Source: UBA2336 sp965227265 (GTDB lineage: Bacteria; Bacteroidota; Bacteroidia; Cytophagales; Cyclobacteriaceae). From it: DNA of 64,000 nucleotides. Shown here one piece after another: positions 35,701-44,488 of this stretch. The notes under the pieces are model-generated. The model had not been told where the DNA came from. It was given only the letters and a program-made list of their open reading frames with translations, and ran no database searches. Where the stretch lies: contig OZ245738.1 in the NCBI GenBank assembly GCA_965227265.1, forward strand, positions 1,178,001-1,242,000, read 5' to 3'. How positions within the stretch are numbered: the first letter of the stretch is position 1; every line of letters starts with the position of its first letter. Both the position numbers and the translations under genes were made by a program.

Positions 35701-35898
35701 GGCCAACTGTTGAGCAAAATCAAAGTCAACTCGTTCCGATTATATGCTTCAGCTCAGAACCTGAAAACCTTTACAAAATATTCTGGATATGATCCTGAGC
35801 TCGGATCAATTAATAACAGCGCGATATTTATGAATATTGATAACGGTCGGTATCCAGTACCAAAAACATTTACAGTGGGGGTAAGCGTAGAGTTTTAA
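32737..35898 (+). CDS. SusC/RagA TonB-linked outer-membrane transporter
   Basis: A 1053-residue outer-membrane importer of oligosaccharides. The ATG at 32737 gives a signal peptide (MKRALLSKLAGLLMFLLF, cleaved after AQA). A carboxypeptidase-regulatory-like domain follows (ATITGVVKDPKGEPMAGVSI). The SusC signature region ELVVIGYGSVKKTDVT is next, then the plug with GRLAGVTV, VRVRGITS, DPLYVIDGVPF and DASAQAIYGSRAANGVV. A 22-strand type barrel ends with an aromatic residue (TVGVSVEF). It forms a lidded complex with the SusD encoded next and takes up beta-mannan oligosaccharides, judged by the downstream enzymes. Confidence 0.96.
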   Translation: MKRALLSKLAGLLMFLLFSSVLAQAQQATITGVVKDPKGEPMAGVSIAVKGTNNGTTTDENGQFNLVASAEDKLVFSFIGYKTQEVAVSNQTNLSISLEEDVEALSELVVIGYGSVKKTDVTSSISSVSQKDLKTLPVAGIDQAIQGRLAGVTVMTNGGQPGGGVSVRVRGITSVNGNDPLYVIDGVPFQGSATSLATNFLGGGSGQTGQSVLATLNPADIETIDVLKDASAQAIYGSRAANGVVLVTTKRGKAGQAKITYDGFYGIKKIPKKLPVMNLREFAQYQNETVAEINAVTGGNQLPTPEFANPSLLGKGTDWQDEIYQTGAVSSHQLSFSGGHDKSNYYFSGGYYSEQGTLIETNFERYSLRANINHEIKEWLNVGFTTNLSRSNQKIGLSDGFDAVTSTVLYNSPASPVKDVYGNYVGQTTIGTTPFGNPNNPAALAHYRDVRTITSRSYGALFAEITFLKGLTLRNEVNYDFSLANDKAFQPLIRNDSTDQTIVGPSRLREQRTNSLYWAIKNYLNYNVTFGKHNIFATLGHEAQASKYDYINANRNNLSLNLPSLNAGASENQGIGAGAGEWSIESYFARVNYSFDSRYAISATIRRDGSSSFGPNNRWGTFPGVSASWTVTNEGFAKELPVVNYLKVRVGAGAVGNQQVGNQNPYTSNINLIAIAPFGPGSMPDNVANPNISWEAVVTYNGGVDVTLFNKLDMTVDLYKKVTTDMLLSTQLGLYSGLGTNFDDIKTPIANDGQITNKGIDISISGSQEITSDLLWKSSLVFSHYKNTLDFLNTKDASLRGDFDEYGARVLVALTRAGYPVGGFYGYVTDGLFKSMEELEDEDGDPVKEWGLDVKPDGQWLGDIRYKDLNDDGVIDDKDVKNIGNPNPKFTLGWTNSFSYKGFDLSLFLYASVGGDIFNYTRLQTEGMRNQYNNQLKTVKDRYTPENTNTNMPRYNQWHENNVRVSDRYVEDASYLRIQNVTLGYTIPGQLLSKIKVNSFRLYASAQNLKTFTKYSGYDPELGSINNSAIFMNIDNGRYPVPKTFTVGVSVEF

Positions 35899-35915
35899 TT
35901 TTAAAATAAGACACA

Positions 35916-37520
35916 ATGAAAAAATTAATATTTGCAGGTATAGTATCGATAGCGCTCACCATTACAGCGTGTGATGATTCGTTCCTTGACCATCCATCCA
36001 CTACTCAGCCAACCTCGGATAATTATTATAATACAGCTGAACAAGTTTTCGGTGGAACTGGAATGCTCTATAATAATGTGTGGAATGATTGGTCTGACAA
36101 GGCCTTTACTTCCGTAGGGGACGTATTGGGCGGAACTGTGTCAGGTGTAGCGGGTAATGCGCAATACAACTCGTTTTATAATTTTAACATCCAAAGTACA
36201 GACGGATTGGTTAACAGCACCTGGAATGCTTGTTACGATGCTGCCGGCAGGGCTTCTGTGTTAATTCAAACCTTTGAAGCTAAAAAAGCTCAGATCGGAG
36301 AAAAGGATTTCCTCAATGTTGGAATTGCAGAAGCACGATTCATCCGTGCATTTGCATACTTCTACATCGGCCGCACATTTGGAGACGTACCCATCGTACC
36401 AAACCCGCTGGACTTAACAAAACCCGGACAAAATCTTGTTCCACGTTACTTCCAGGCAGACGTTTTGCGGTTTGCGCTAGAGGATCTTGAGTATGCAGAA
36501 GCAAACTTACCCGAAGTTGCTTATCAGGTAGGTCGGGTAACAAGTATTTCAGCAAAAGGAATGCAGGCTAAGATTTATCTGTATCTCAAAGATTATACGA
36601 ATGCACGTGCGAAGGCTCAGGAAGTAATTGATTATGCTACTGCCAACTCCGGACTTGTAGGATTGCATGATGATTATCAGGAACTTTTTACTTCTTCGGC
36701 AGCTGCCAAGGCAAGCAAGGAATCATTGTTTTCGCTACAATGGATAACAGAAGCAGGCTGGAACGGTGCAAATAGATTTATGACCTATGCAGGCCCGGCA
36801 CCGCTCCTAAGACCGGCACCAACCGGTACCAATGCTGCATACTCTGCTGTTGTGCCTTCAATCGACATGCTTGATCCGGCAACCGGGTACTATCCTGGAG
36901 ACGACAGAAGACAATGGTCGGTGATGGAACATGGTTTTCACCGTGATGATTGGGTCAATGCGAATTTCCCAGGCGGTTTTACTTACGATACAACAGGCGC
37001 AACCGACAACTTTAAGATTAAAACCGGTACGCGTTCCAATATTCAGAAGTATATCGTTGGCCCAAATCGTGAAGGCGAATCTGTGAATGTGGAAGCGCAT
37101 AGCAGCATGCCTACGTTTATTCTTCGGTATGCCGATGTTTTGTTAATCTATGCAGAAGCGGTAATGAACGGCTCTGGTTCAACAACCGATGCTACAGCAC
37201 TTGATGCTTTTAATGCAGTTCATACCCGTGGTGGGTTAGGGCCTGTATCCAGCATTACATTGGATGAATTACTTCGGGAGCGCAAAATTGAATTTGCTTT
37301 TGAGGGTGATTATTGGTTTGATATTCAGCGCCAGGGCTTAGCTAAAGCAACTGCAATGGTAGCGCTCCAGGAACGTGGAGTATATGATGATAATCATCAG
37401 CTTACCAGCGTTAAAGCTACGATACCGGGTAGCTTTAGCTCGTTGTTCCTTCCTATTCCTCAAAATGAAACTGTATCTAATCCACTGCTGCTTGAACCAG
37501 CGGTTGCTTATTACAACTAG
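35916..37520 (+). CDS. SusD/RagB-family surface lipoprotein
   Basis: A 534-residue lipoprotein that closes over the SusC pore and binds glycan. The lipobox ends at Cys19 (TITAC), followed by the acidic DDS, which fits the Bacteroidota surface export signal. The N-terminal SusD stretch FLDHPSTTQPTSDNYYNT is typical. The middle has RFIRAFAYFYIGRTFGDVPIV, and the C-terminus has LRYADVLLIYAEAV and LLRERKIEFAFEGDYWFDIQR. It lies 17 bases after susC and pairs with it. Confidence 0.96.
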   Translation: MKKLIFAGIVSIALTITACDDSFLDHPSTTQPTSDNYYNTAEQVFGGTGMLYNNVWNDWSDKAFTSVGDVLGGTVSGVAGNAQYNSFYNFNIQSTDGLVNSTWNACYDAAGRASVLIQTFEAKKAQIGEKDFLNVGIAEARFIRAFAYFYIGRTFGDVPIVPNPLDLTKPGQNLVPRYFQADVLRFALEDLEYAEANLPEVAYQVGRVTSISAKGMQAKIYLYLKDYTNARAKAQEVIDYATANSGLVGLHDDYQELFTSSAAAKASKESLFSLQWITEAGWNGANRFMTYAGPAPLLRPAPTGTNAAYSAVVPSIDMLDPATGYYPGDDRRQWSVMEHGFHRDDWVNANFPGGFTYDTTGATDNFKIKTGTRSNIQKYIVGPNREGESVNVEAHSSMPTFILRYADVLLIYAEAVMNGSGSTTDATALDAFNAVHTRGGLGPVSSITLDELLRERKIEFAFEGDYWFDIQRQGLAKATAMVALQERGVYDDNHQLTSVKATIPGSFSSLFLPIPQNETVSNPLLLEPAVAYYN

Positions 37521-37554
37521 TATAACGCATTCAAAAAATTAAACTCTGAATACG

Positions 37555-38592
37555 ATGAAAAACATAAGAACAAAATTCGCGATGCTGATCTTTATGATCG
37601 GAGCGTTGACTTGGTCGTGTAGCGAAGATGAGTCCTTAAGTCCCGCGGCACAGGAAGTTTCTCCTCCGCAGGGTGCTTCCAATGAATTGTTGACCGTAAC
37701 CGGAAAAGATCTCTCGAACGTACAGACTATCTATTTTGAAAAGGAAAGAATTAAAGCTGTTTTTAATCCTAACTTCAATTCAGATAAAGCAATCCTCTTT
37801 CGTGTTCCTGCAGATGCAGTTCCCGGTAACCAAAACATTGTGTTTACCAACATGGATGGAACGGAGTTCACGATTCCTTTCAACGTACTGGGCTTTGCTA
37901 ATATTACTTCGGTATCCAATTACAACTTCAGTGCAAATGATGAAATTGTTTTAACGGGTAAAAACCTGGATGATGTAACCAGTGTAGTATTCACCGGTAC
38001 GACTGAGGAAATCGAAATTGTTGCGAAAACAGCAACTACCTTAACGTTAAAATTCCCAGCCACAACCTTGACAGAATCAACCCTGGATATTACCAATTCA
38101 GCCGGAGTGTCACATATAACTCAGTCCTTTGTGGCGATTGATAATGCGTTTAAAATCTTTACCGATGATTATGCTGTCGGGTATCAGGATGCTTCATGGG
38201 GAAGCGGTGGCGCCATAAGCACAACTGAATTTAAATCGGGAACTGCATCTGTTTATAAGGACTATGCTGCCGGCAACTGGCATCAACTCGGATTTGGATG
38301 GACGAATACTCCAGACGATAATTATAAATACCTGTCTTTCTGGATTAAAGGTGCATCCGTAAACTATGACTTGTACATAACAACTTCTGCGAGCAAGAGT
38401 GGATTTGCAAGCTTTGACTCTAATACCCGAATCACTGTTCCGGCTAACGTATGGACATACTTTAAAATACCTGTCGCTACGCTTGAGCTATGGAGTACCG
38501 CAACTGAATGGAATCAGATCGGATGGAGAATTCAGGGACCGGAAGGTCAGGATGAAAGATTTTACCTCGATGATGTGATCTTAGTTAAATAG
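37555..38592 (+). CDS. Surface glycan-binding lipoprotein with TIG repeats
   Basis: A 345-residue lipoprotein (lipobox at Cys22, WSC, followed by SEDES, a likely surface export signal). Two Ig-like IPT/TIG repeats cover about residues 33-110 (SNELLTVTGKDLSNVQTIYF) and 112-190 (ANDEIVLTGKNLDDVTSVVF). The C-terminal 150 residues form a jelly-roll-like, tryptophan-rich domain (WGSGGAIS, SFWIKG, WRIQGPEGQDERFYLDDV) like a carbohydrate-binding module. It follows susD by 34 bases and is the usual third surface-capture protein of such loci. A terminator follows it. Confidence 0.88.
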   Translation: MKNIRTKFAMLIFMIGALTWSCSEDESLSPAAQEVSPPQGASNELLTVTGKDLSNVQTIYFEKERIKAVFNPNFNSDKAILFRVPADAVPGNQNIVFTNMDGTEFTIPFNVLGFANITSVSNYNFSANDEIVLTGKNLDDVTSVVFTGTTEEIEIVAKTATTLTLKFPATTLTESTLDITNSAGVSHITQSFVAIDNAFKIFTDDYAVGYQDASWGSGGAISTTEFKSGTASVYKDYAAGNWHQLGFGWTNTPDDNYKYLSFWIKGASVNYDLYITTSASKSGFASFDSNTRITVPANVWTYFKIPVATLELWSTATEWNQIGWRIQGPEGQDERFYLDDVILVK

Positions 38593-38616
38593 ATAGGTTA
38601 GGATAAATAGTTACGT

Positions 38617-38650
38617 ACAGCGGCAGCCGAAAAGCTGCTGCTGTATTTTT
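38617..38650 (+). terminator. Terminator between the capture genes and the enzyme genes
   Basis: ACAGCGGCAGC (38617-38627) pairs with GCTGCTGCTGT (38634-38644), with one G-T pair, around a 6-base loop, followed by ATTTTT. It should set susC/susD/lipoprotein mRNA above the enzyme genes by partial termination. Confidence 0.85.
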
Positions 38651-38671
38651 CCTGTGGTGTAGATTATAACG

Positions 38672-41383
38672 ATGATGACGTCCAGACTCTTGGTATTGCC
38701 TTTTTTTTGTATAGGAAATTTTCTTTTCGCACAGGTAGTCGCTGACTTTGAGACTGTGGGATCAACACCTGCGTTAACTCCAACAGGAATTGTTGTTGTT
38801 AACAATCCTGATATGACAGGTAATTCGAGTGCAAAGGTTGCGAACTTTCAAAAACCTGCGGGCAACTGGCAGGCTATGTACCTTGACTTTGCAACAGAAA
38901 AAAATACCGGAAACAATGATCGCCTTTCGCTTAAGCTCAGAAGCAGTACACAGGGCCGTGTGTTTATAAAAGTTGTTAATAACGGTGCAACCATTCTGGA
39001 AAACTGGGCCCCTGATTATAATACGCGTCCTAATCCAAATACCTGGACGGAATGTTTACTGGATATATCCTCTATCAAGAATCAGCCGTTCGATAGAATT
39101 GAAGTTAATGCTTCTGTAGATAATGAAGCATCCGCGAATGTTTACCTGGATGATGTTAAGCTCCTCAATTCGCAGTCACTAAATGGTGAACCCGTAATTG
39201 GTCTTACCATTTCTGAGTATCAGATCACAGAAGGTGAGAGCGTACAATTCGATGCTTCAGCATCCTATGATTTGGATGGCACTATTGTTTCTTACACTTG
39301 GAACTTGGGAATTGCCGGCTCGGAAACAGGCGTACAAGCTGAACATCCTTTTCCAAACGAAGGAATTTTTCAGGGTGTGTTGACTATTCAGGACAATGAT
39401 GGCAAAAAATCTTCGCAACGATTTACGATTAACGTTTTGCCAACTACCGGAAAGCTTGGACTGCTTCAGTTTATTGCTCCGCAATCAGAACTATATAAAA
39501 AAGCAGAAGCTGTGTTTCTTGTTAACAGTTCTTATACGAATGTGTATGACCCTGATGTTATTAAAATAGATGCCACCATCACACAACCTGGTGGCGGAAC
39601 ACACGTAGTTCCGTGTTTCTTTTTTCAGGAGGCATCGTATACTCCGGATCAATGGGTAAAAAATGAAAATACAGGCTACTGGATGCTTCGCTTCAGTCCA
39701 TCGGAACCGGGAGAGCATCATGTTCAATTGACGCTTACGGATAATGAAGGAAGTATGTCTTCCGTGCTCTACTTTTTTACGGTTCAAGCGTCAGCTTCAC
39801 CCGGCTTCATAAAAGTTGATCCTGCTAACAAACAATATTTTAGGCACAATACCGGTGAGCCCTTTTATCCGCTCGGAATAAATGTTGCCTGGGATAATAC
39901 AACCAACTATACAACTATAATCAATAACCTGGGTAGCGGTGGTGCAAATCTCGTTCGTTATTGGCAGGTTCCGTTCGATCGGCAAGGGTTAGAGTGGAAG
40001 AGCGGCAGCGGCTTTTATAAAGGACTTGGTGTTTATAGTCAGGAGGCCGCGGCTGAACAGGATTCCATTATGGCGTTGTGCGAAACCAACAATATTTTTC
40101 TTCAGTTGACAATTTTTCAACATGGAATGTTTTCTGAAAATGTAAATTCTAACTGGGCCGATAATCCTTACAAAAGCAGCAATGGTGGTATGTTAACTTC
40201 GGCCGAACAGTTTTTTTATAATGTTCAGGCAAAAGCTCAGACAAAGAAACTTTTGCGATACATCGTGGCAAGGTGGGGTTACTCAACACATTTGTTTGCC
40301 TGGGAGCTTTTTAATGAAGTGAATTTCACAGGCATCCATCCGAATCAATCAACTCAATGGTATCCGGGAGTAAAGAACTGGCATGATGAAATGGGTCAGT
40401 ACATAAAGAGTGTTGATGCCTTTAATCATCCCATAACAACTAGTACTGATGAATCCCAATTAAACGACTTTGATTTATTAACAGGTCTGGATAATGTTCA
40501 ATACCATTTATACAACACGTCATTGCTCAGCACACAAGAGGCAAAGGATAAAAGCATTATGGCTCAAATGACACGGGTCGGACTTGTAAATGGCGAGTAC
40601 GGCCTTGATGTTACAACCGCGGATGTCCCGTTCGATGTTCAGCGTGTTTCCATCTGGACAGGAATTATGAGCCAGGTTCCACATCTGATGTGGAAGTGGG
40701 ATAATTATGTTAATGCAGTTTGGGCTAATCTTTTTCAGTACCCGGCCGCATTTCTAGCAAGCGAAGACTTCGTTTCGAAAGGTGAACTTTCTGATTTGGA
40801 GATGACAGCGGCATACAATGCAGAAATGCTGGAAGCCATCGGCTTTAAATCAGACGAGAATCTTTATGGAATTGTCTATGACAAAATTCACCGAAGCAAT
40901 ATAACCGGGGGGATTGTTGATTTGTCGTCCGCCCCGGCCGGAAATTATACTGTTACGTTTACGGATATTCTCACAGGAGCGCAAACTGAAGTGACAACTG
41001 ATATTTATAATGAATTGGAGCTGCCTGTTTTTTCAAAAGGTATTGCCTTTAAAGCCAGGTTCAATTATGAAATCATTCTTTCTACAGAAGATGAACAGCT
41101 GACTAAAAACTTAAAGACCTATCCAAATCCGACATCGAATATTCTTTACGTGGATATTAAAACAACTTCATCACCCGTCAGGGTTGAGTTGATATCCGCA
41201 ATTGGCACAACGTCCGGATCGCTAACGGTTATTAATGAAGAGGCAAATTCTGATCGGATCAGAATTGAATTGAACAAGGCCGGAATTTTACCGGGCATAT
41301 ACTTTATCAGGATCACAACATCTGAAAGTGTACTTCACGGCAAAGTTTTATACACAACAGATCAGCATAATAACCAGAACTAG
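38672..41383 (+). CDS. Multidomain T9SS-secreted GH5-like glycosidase
   Basis: A 903-residue secreted enzyme with a signal peptide (cleaved near FLFA/Q). Domains: an N-terminal jelly-roll carbohydrate-binding region (to about 165, ending ANVYLDDVKLL). A PKD-type Ig domain spans about 173-258 (ESVQFDASASYDLDGTIVSYTW). A beta domain like DUF5060 spans about 265-375. The catalytic barrel spans about 380-720, with acid/base Glu549 in WELFNEVNF and nucleophile Glu642 in VNGEYGLD. The last 80 residues (TYPNPTSNILYVDI ... GIYFIRI) are a type IX secretion sorting domain, so the protein is exported through the outer membrane. Its place in the locus suggests an endo-acting mannanase, but the GH subfamily cannot be fixed by eye. 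Confidence 0.85.
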   Translation: MMTSRLLVLPFFCIGNFLFAQVVADFETVGSTPALTPTGIVVVNNPDMTGNSSAKVANFQKPAGNWQAMYLDFATEKNTGNNDRLSLKLRSSTQGRVFIKVVNNGATILENWAPDYNTRPNPNTWTECLLDISSIKNQPFDRIEVNASVDNEASANVYLDDVKLLNSQSLNGEPVIGLTISEYQITEGESVQFDASASYDLDGTIVSYTWNLGIAGSETGVQAEHPFPNEGIFQGVLTIQDNDGKKSSQRFTINVLPTTGKLGLLQFIAPQSELYKKAEAVFLVNSSYTNVYDPDVIKIDATITQPGGGTHVVPCFFFQEASYTPDQWVKNENTGYWMLRFSPSEPGEHHVQLTLTDNEGSMSSVLYFFTVQASASPGFIKVDPANKQYFRHNTGEPFYPLGINVAWDNTTNYTTIINNLGSGGANLVRYWQVPFDRQGLEWKSGSGFYKGLGVYSQEAAAEQDSIMALCETNNIFLQLTIFQHGMFSENVNSNWADNPYKSSNGGMLTSAEQFFYNVQAKAQTKKLLRYIVARWGYSTHLFAWELFNEVNFTGIHPNQSTQWYPGVKNWHDEMGQYIKSVDAFNHPITTSTDESQLNDFDLLTGLDNVQYHLYNTSLLSTQEAKDKSIMAQMTRVGLVNGEYGLDVTTADVPFDVQRVSIWTGIMSQVPHLMWKWDNYVNAVWANLFQYPAAFLASEDFVSKGELSDLEMTAAYNAEMLEAIGFKSDENLYGIVYDKIHRSNITGGIVDLSSAPAGNYTVTFTDILTGAQTEVTTDIYNELELPVFSKGIAFKARFNYEIILSTEDEQLTKNLKTYPNPTSNILYVDIKTTSSPVRVELISAIGTTSGSLTVINEEANSDRIRIELNKAGILPGIYFIRITTSESVLHGKVLYTTDQHNNQN

Positions 41384-41390
41384 TAAGCGC

Positions 41391-42584
41391 ATGAATACTT
41401 TTAAGCGTCATATCGGAATCAACAAGAGGTTGCACATCGTGATTCTCAGTATTAGTTTTTTTATTTTTTTGCTCTTGCTGGGATTTACTCAGCTTCTTGC
41501 ACAGCATCCGATTGATGCTAATGCCACCGAACAGACCAAAGCGCTTAATGCTAATCTTAAACGCATCGCTGAAGTAGGGGTAATGTTTGGTCACCAGGAA
41601 GATTTAGCCTATGGAGTCGGTTGGAGCAATTCTCCTGGGCGGTCCGATGTAAAGGAAGTTTGCGGATCATTCGCAGCCGTTCATGGCTGGGACGTTGGAA
41701 AAGAAGATACACCTGACAACATCGATCATGTACCGTTTGAAAATATCCGTCAATGGATTATTGATACGTACAAGCGTGGGGGAGTCAATACAATTTCATG
41801 GCACGTTGATAACACAACATCCGGAGGAAATGCCTGGGATACTACCCGCACGGTTAAGTACATTTTACCAGGCGGTAAAGATCATGAGAAGTTTAAAGCC
41901 CGTTTGGATAAGGTCGCTGACTTCCTTTTATCGTGTAAGGTTGATGGAGTTTTTATTCCCATGATCTTCCGACCCTATCATGAACACAATGGCAATTGGT
42001 TCTGGTGGGGTAAAGGCAACTGTACCGAAGTTGAGTACGTGGCGCTTTGGCGTTTCACAATTGATTACCTGCGCGATAAACGAAACATACATCATTTGCT
42101 CTATTCATTTTCACCCGACCGAAGCCGGCTGGATATGAACAATCTTAAAGCTTCATACCTCTATGGATATCCGGGAGATAACTATGTGGATGTGTTAGGC
42201 TACGATAATTACATGGATGTCGGAATCGCCTGGAATAAAAAAACCAAAGACGAACAAATTGCCGACCTGGTGGCAGGACTTTCCATGATTTCTGATCTTG
42301 CAAAAGAAAAAAATAAAAGCGCAGCACTCACCGAAACAGGGCTTGAAGGCGTAACCAATCCGGCTTGGTTTACAGAAGTTATTCTTAATCCGCTAAAAGC
42401 TAATCCCACCATTCATCTTGCCTATGTGTGTCTCTGGCGTAATGCCAATGATAAGCACCATTATGGTCCTTATCCCGGACATGCTTCTGCAGAGGATTTC
42501 AAAAAATTCTACCAAGACCGACTGACATTGTTTGAAGATGATATTCAAAACATCTATCAGTTAGGTAAAAAACTTGTGAAATGA
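41391..42584 (+). CDS. GH26 beta-mannanase
   Basis: A 397-residue endo-beta-1,4-mannanase. An N-terminal basic stretch and one long hydrophobic segment (residues about 15-38, ending TQLLAQ) form a signal peptide or anchor. GH26 hallmarks are GVMFGHQEDLAYG and SWHVDN. The acid/base is His197-Glu198 in FRPYHEHNGNWFWWGKG, and the nucleophile is Glu315 in ALTETGLEG, followed by the LWRNA loop. It probably acts at the cell envelope, releasing mannobiose. Its last four bases overlap the start of the symporter gene (ATGA), so translation is coupled. Confidence 0.95.
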   Translation: MNTFKRHIGINKRLHIVILSISFFIFLLLLGFTQLLAQHPIDANATEQTKALNANLKRIAEVGVMFGHQEDLAYGVGWSNSPGRSDVKEVCGSFAAVHGWDVGKEDTPDNIDHVPFENIRQWIIDTYKRGGVNTISWHVDNTTSGGNAWDTTRTVKYILPGGKDHEKFKARLDKVADFLLSCKVDGVFIPMIFRPYHEHNGNWFWWGKGNCTEVEYVALWRFTIDYLRDKRNIHHLLYSFSPDRSRLDMNNLKASYLYGYPGDNYVDVLGYDNYMDVGIAWNKKTKDEQIADLVAGLSMISDLAKEKNKSAALTETGLEGVTNPAWFTEVILNPLKANPTIHLAYVCLWRNANDKHHYGPYPGHASAEDFKKFYQDRLTLFEDDIQNIYQLGKKLVK

Positions 42585-44461
42585 CCTTATCACTTCTCGA
42601 TAGCTCAATTATCATTGTTTACCTGATAGCGGTTATCGTTATCGGGTTTGTTATGAAGAAGCGGGCGTCACAAAATATTAAAACTTATTTTCTAGGCGGT
42701 AACACACTTCCGTGGTACATGCTCGGCCTCTCCAATGCTTCGGGAATGTTTGACATTTCTGGAACTATGTGGATGGTGACATTACTCTTTGTTTATGGGG
42801 TTAAAAGTGTCTGGATACCCTGGCTGTGGCCGGTATTCAATCAGATTGTTCTGATGATTTATTTATCTGCCTGGCTGAGAAGGTCAAATGTGTTGACCGG
42901 AGCAGAGTGGATCAGAACGCGTTTTGGAAATGGGAACGGAGCAACTCTATCCCACATCATTGTTGTTGCTTTTGCTTTATTAAGTGCACTCGGTTTTTTA
43001 AGTTATGGATTTATTGGTGTCGGGAAGTTTATTGAAGCATTCATTCCCTGGGAAAGCGCAGCACCATTTCTTTCAGGTTTCCTGGCACCTGAACATGCGG
43101 CAACATTTTACGGCATCATCATGGTTGGCATTGTTACGCTGTATGTAATTCTGGGTGGGATGATGTCCATCGTCTGGACTGATGTTTTTCAATTTGTTGT
43201 CATGACAATTTGTTGCGTGGCGATCGGCATCATTGCGATGAATCATGTTGATCGCGAAACGTTGTTAGGACTTGTACCGACAGGATGGAACGACCTTTCG
43301 TTTAGTTGGAACCTTGGACTGGATTGGTCATCCATACTTCCTGCTGTGAACGATAAGATCAACTCCGATGGATTTTCACTCTTTACCATTTTCTTTATGA
43401 TGATGCTGTTCAAAGGCATTTTCGCAAGCATGGCCGGACCTGCTCCGAATTATGATATGCAAAAGATTCTCGCCACAAAGTCACCGGCAGAAGCGGCCAA
43501 GATGAGCGGGTTTGTTTCACTCGTGCTTTTGTTTCCGAGATATTTAATGATTACCGGATTCACTGTGTTGGCCATTGTATTTCTGCGTACTGAATTCCTG
43601 GCGGCAGGAGACGGGTTTGATTTTGAAAAAGTTCTTCCGCTTGCGATAAATAAATTTATTCCGATCGGTTTGAAAGGATTGTTGATTGCCGGTTTGCTGG
43701 CCGCGTTTAAATCTACTTTTGCATCAACCGTGAATGCAGCGCCCGCCTATCTGATCAACGATATCTATTTAAAGTACATAAACCCGAATGCAGACCGAAA
43801 GCGATTGATCAACTACAGTTACATCATCTCGCTGGTGATGGTGATCATCAGTGTATTTATTGGACTGTATGTTATGAGCATTAATACCGTTATTCAATGG
43901 ATTGTCTCTGCTTTGTATGGCGGATACATTGCTTCCAATGTTTTGAAATGGCACTGGTGGCGGTTCAATGGTCACGGATATTTTTGGGGAATGTCTGCGG
44001 GCATTATCGCCTCTATGATATTGCCGTTCATTTTCCCGGTAACTTTGCCCTTATACTATTTTCCGATAACATTCCTTGTTTCCATTATCGGTTGTATTGG
44101 CGGAACATATGCTGCACCACCGGCAGAAGAACCTGTGCTGAAACATTTCTATAGAACGATTCGCCCCTGGGGTTTCTGGAAACCGGTTCATGATAAAGTT
44201 GTTGCGGAAGATCCATCCTTTGAAGGGAACACGAACTTCAAGCGCGATATGTTCAATGTTATTGTCGGAATCATATGGCAGGTATGCCTTACGGTCATTC
44301 CAGTATACATTATTATTCGCGAAGAAATGCCTTTGTACACCAGCATCGGTATCCTGCTGGTGACAACCTACATTCTTAAAAAGAATTGGTACGATAAGCT
44401 TGAGCAAGAAGATCAGAAATTTTCTCAACAAACAATTCCTGTTCCAGCTCTTGAAAAATAA
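42581..44461 (+). CDS. SSS-family sodium:sugar symporter
   Basis: A 626-residue inner-membrane symporter of the solute:sodium symporter family, with about 14 helices. It has LGGNTLPWYMLGLSNASGMFDISG, ADGTEWIRTRFG-type helix 3 (here GAEWIRTRFGNGNG), LGGMMSIVWTDVFQF, and KSTFASTVNAAPAYLINDIY. A C-terminal soluble and helical extension follows. It overlaps the GH26 gene and precedes the cytoplasmic phosphorylase and epimerase, so its substrate is probably mannobiose or mannosylglucose. This takes the place of the MFS transporter found in many mannan loci. Confidence 0.92.
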   Translation: MTLSLLDSSIIIVYLIAVIVIGFVMKKRASQNIKTYFLGGNTLPWYMLGLSNASGMFDISGTMWMVTLLFVYGVKSVWIPWLWPVFNQIVLMIYLSAWLRRSNVLTGAEWIRTRFGNGNGATLSHIIVVAFALLSALGFLSYGFIGVGKFIEAFIPWESAAPFLSGFLAPEHAATFYGIIMVGIVTLYVILGGMMSIVWTDVFQFVVMTICCVAIGIIAMNHVDRETLLGLVPTGWNDLSFSWNLGLDWSSILPAVNDKINSDGFSLFTIFFMMMLFKGIFASMAGPAPNYDMQKILATKSPAEAAKMSGFVSLVLLFPRYLMITGFTVLAIVFLRTEFLAAGDGFDFEKVLPLAINKFIPIGLKGLLIAGLLAAFKSTFASTVNAAPAYLINDIYLKYINPNADRKRLINYSYIISLVMVIISVFIGLYVMSINTVIQWIVSALYGGYIASNVLKWHWWRFNGHGYFWGMSAGIIASMILPFIFPVTLPLYYFPITFLVSIIGCIGGTYAAPPAEEPVLKHFYRTIRPWGFWKPVHDKVVAEDPSFEGNTNFKRDMFNVIVGIIWQVCLTVIPVYIIIREEMPLYTSIGILLVTTYILKKNWYDKLEQEDQKFSQQTIPVPALEK

Positions 44462-44488
44462 CTAACAACCTGATAAAATTTATAGACA

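Noticed and set aside
44051..44431. A 126-codon frame antisense to the SSS symporter
   Set aside because: It is a mirror of a clearly real gene and lacks any protein family feature; the same holds for long antisense frames at 33427-33801 and 45107-45532.
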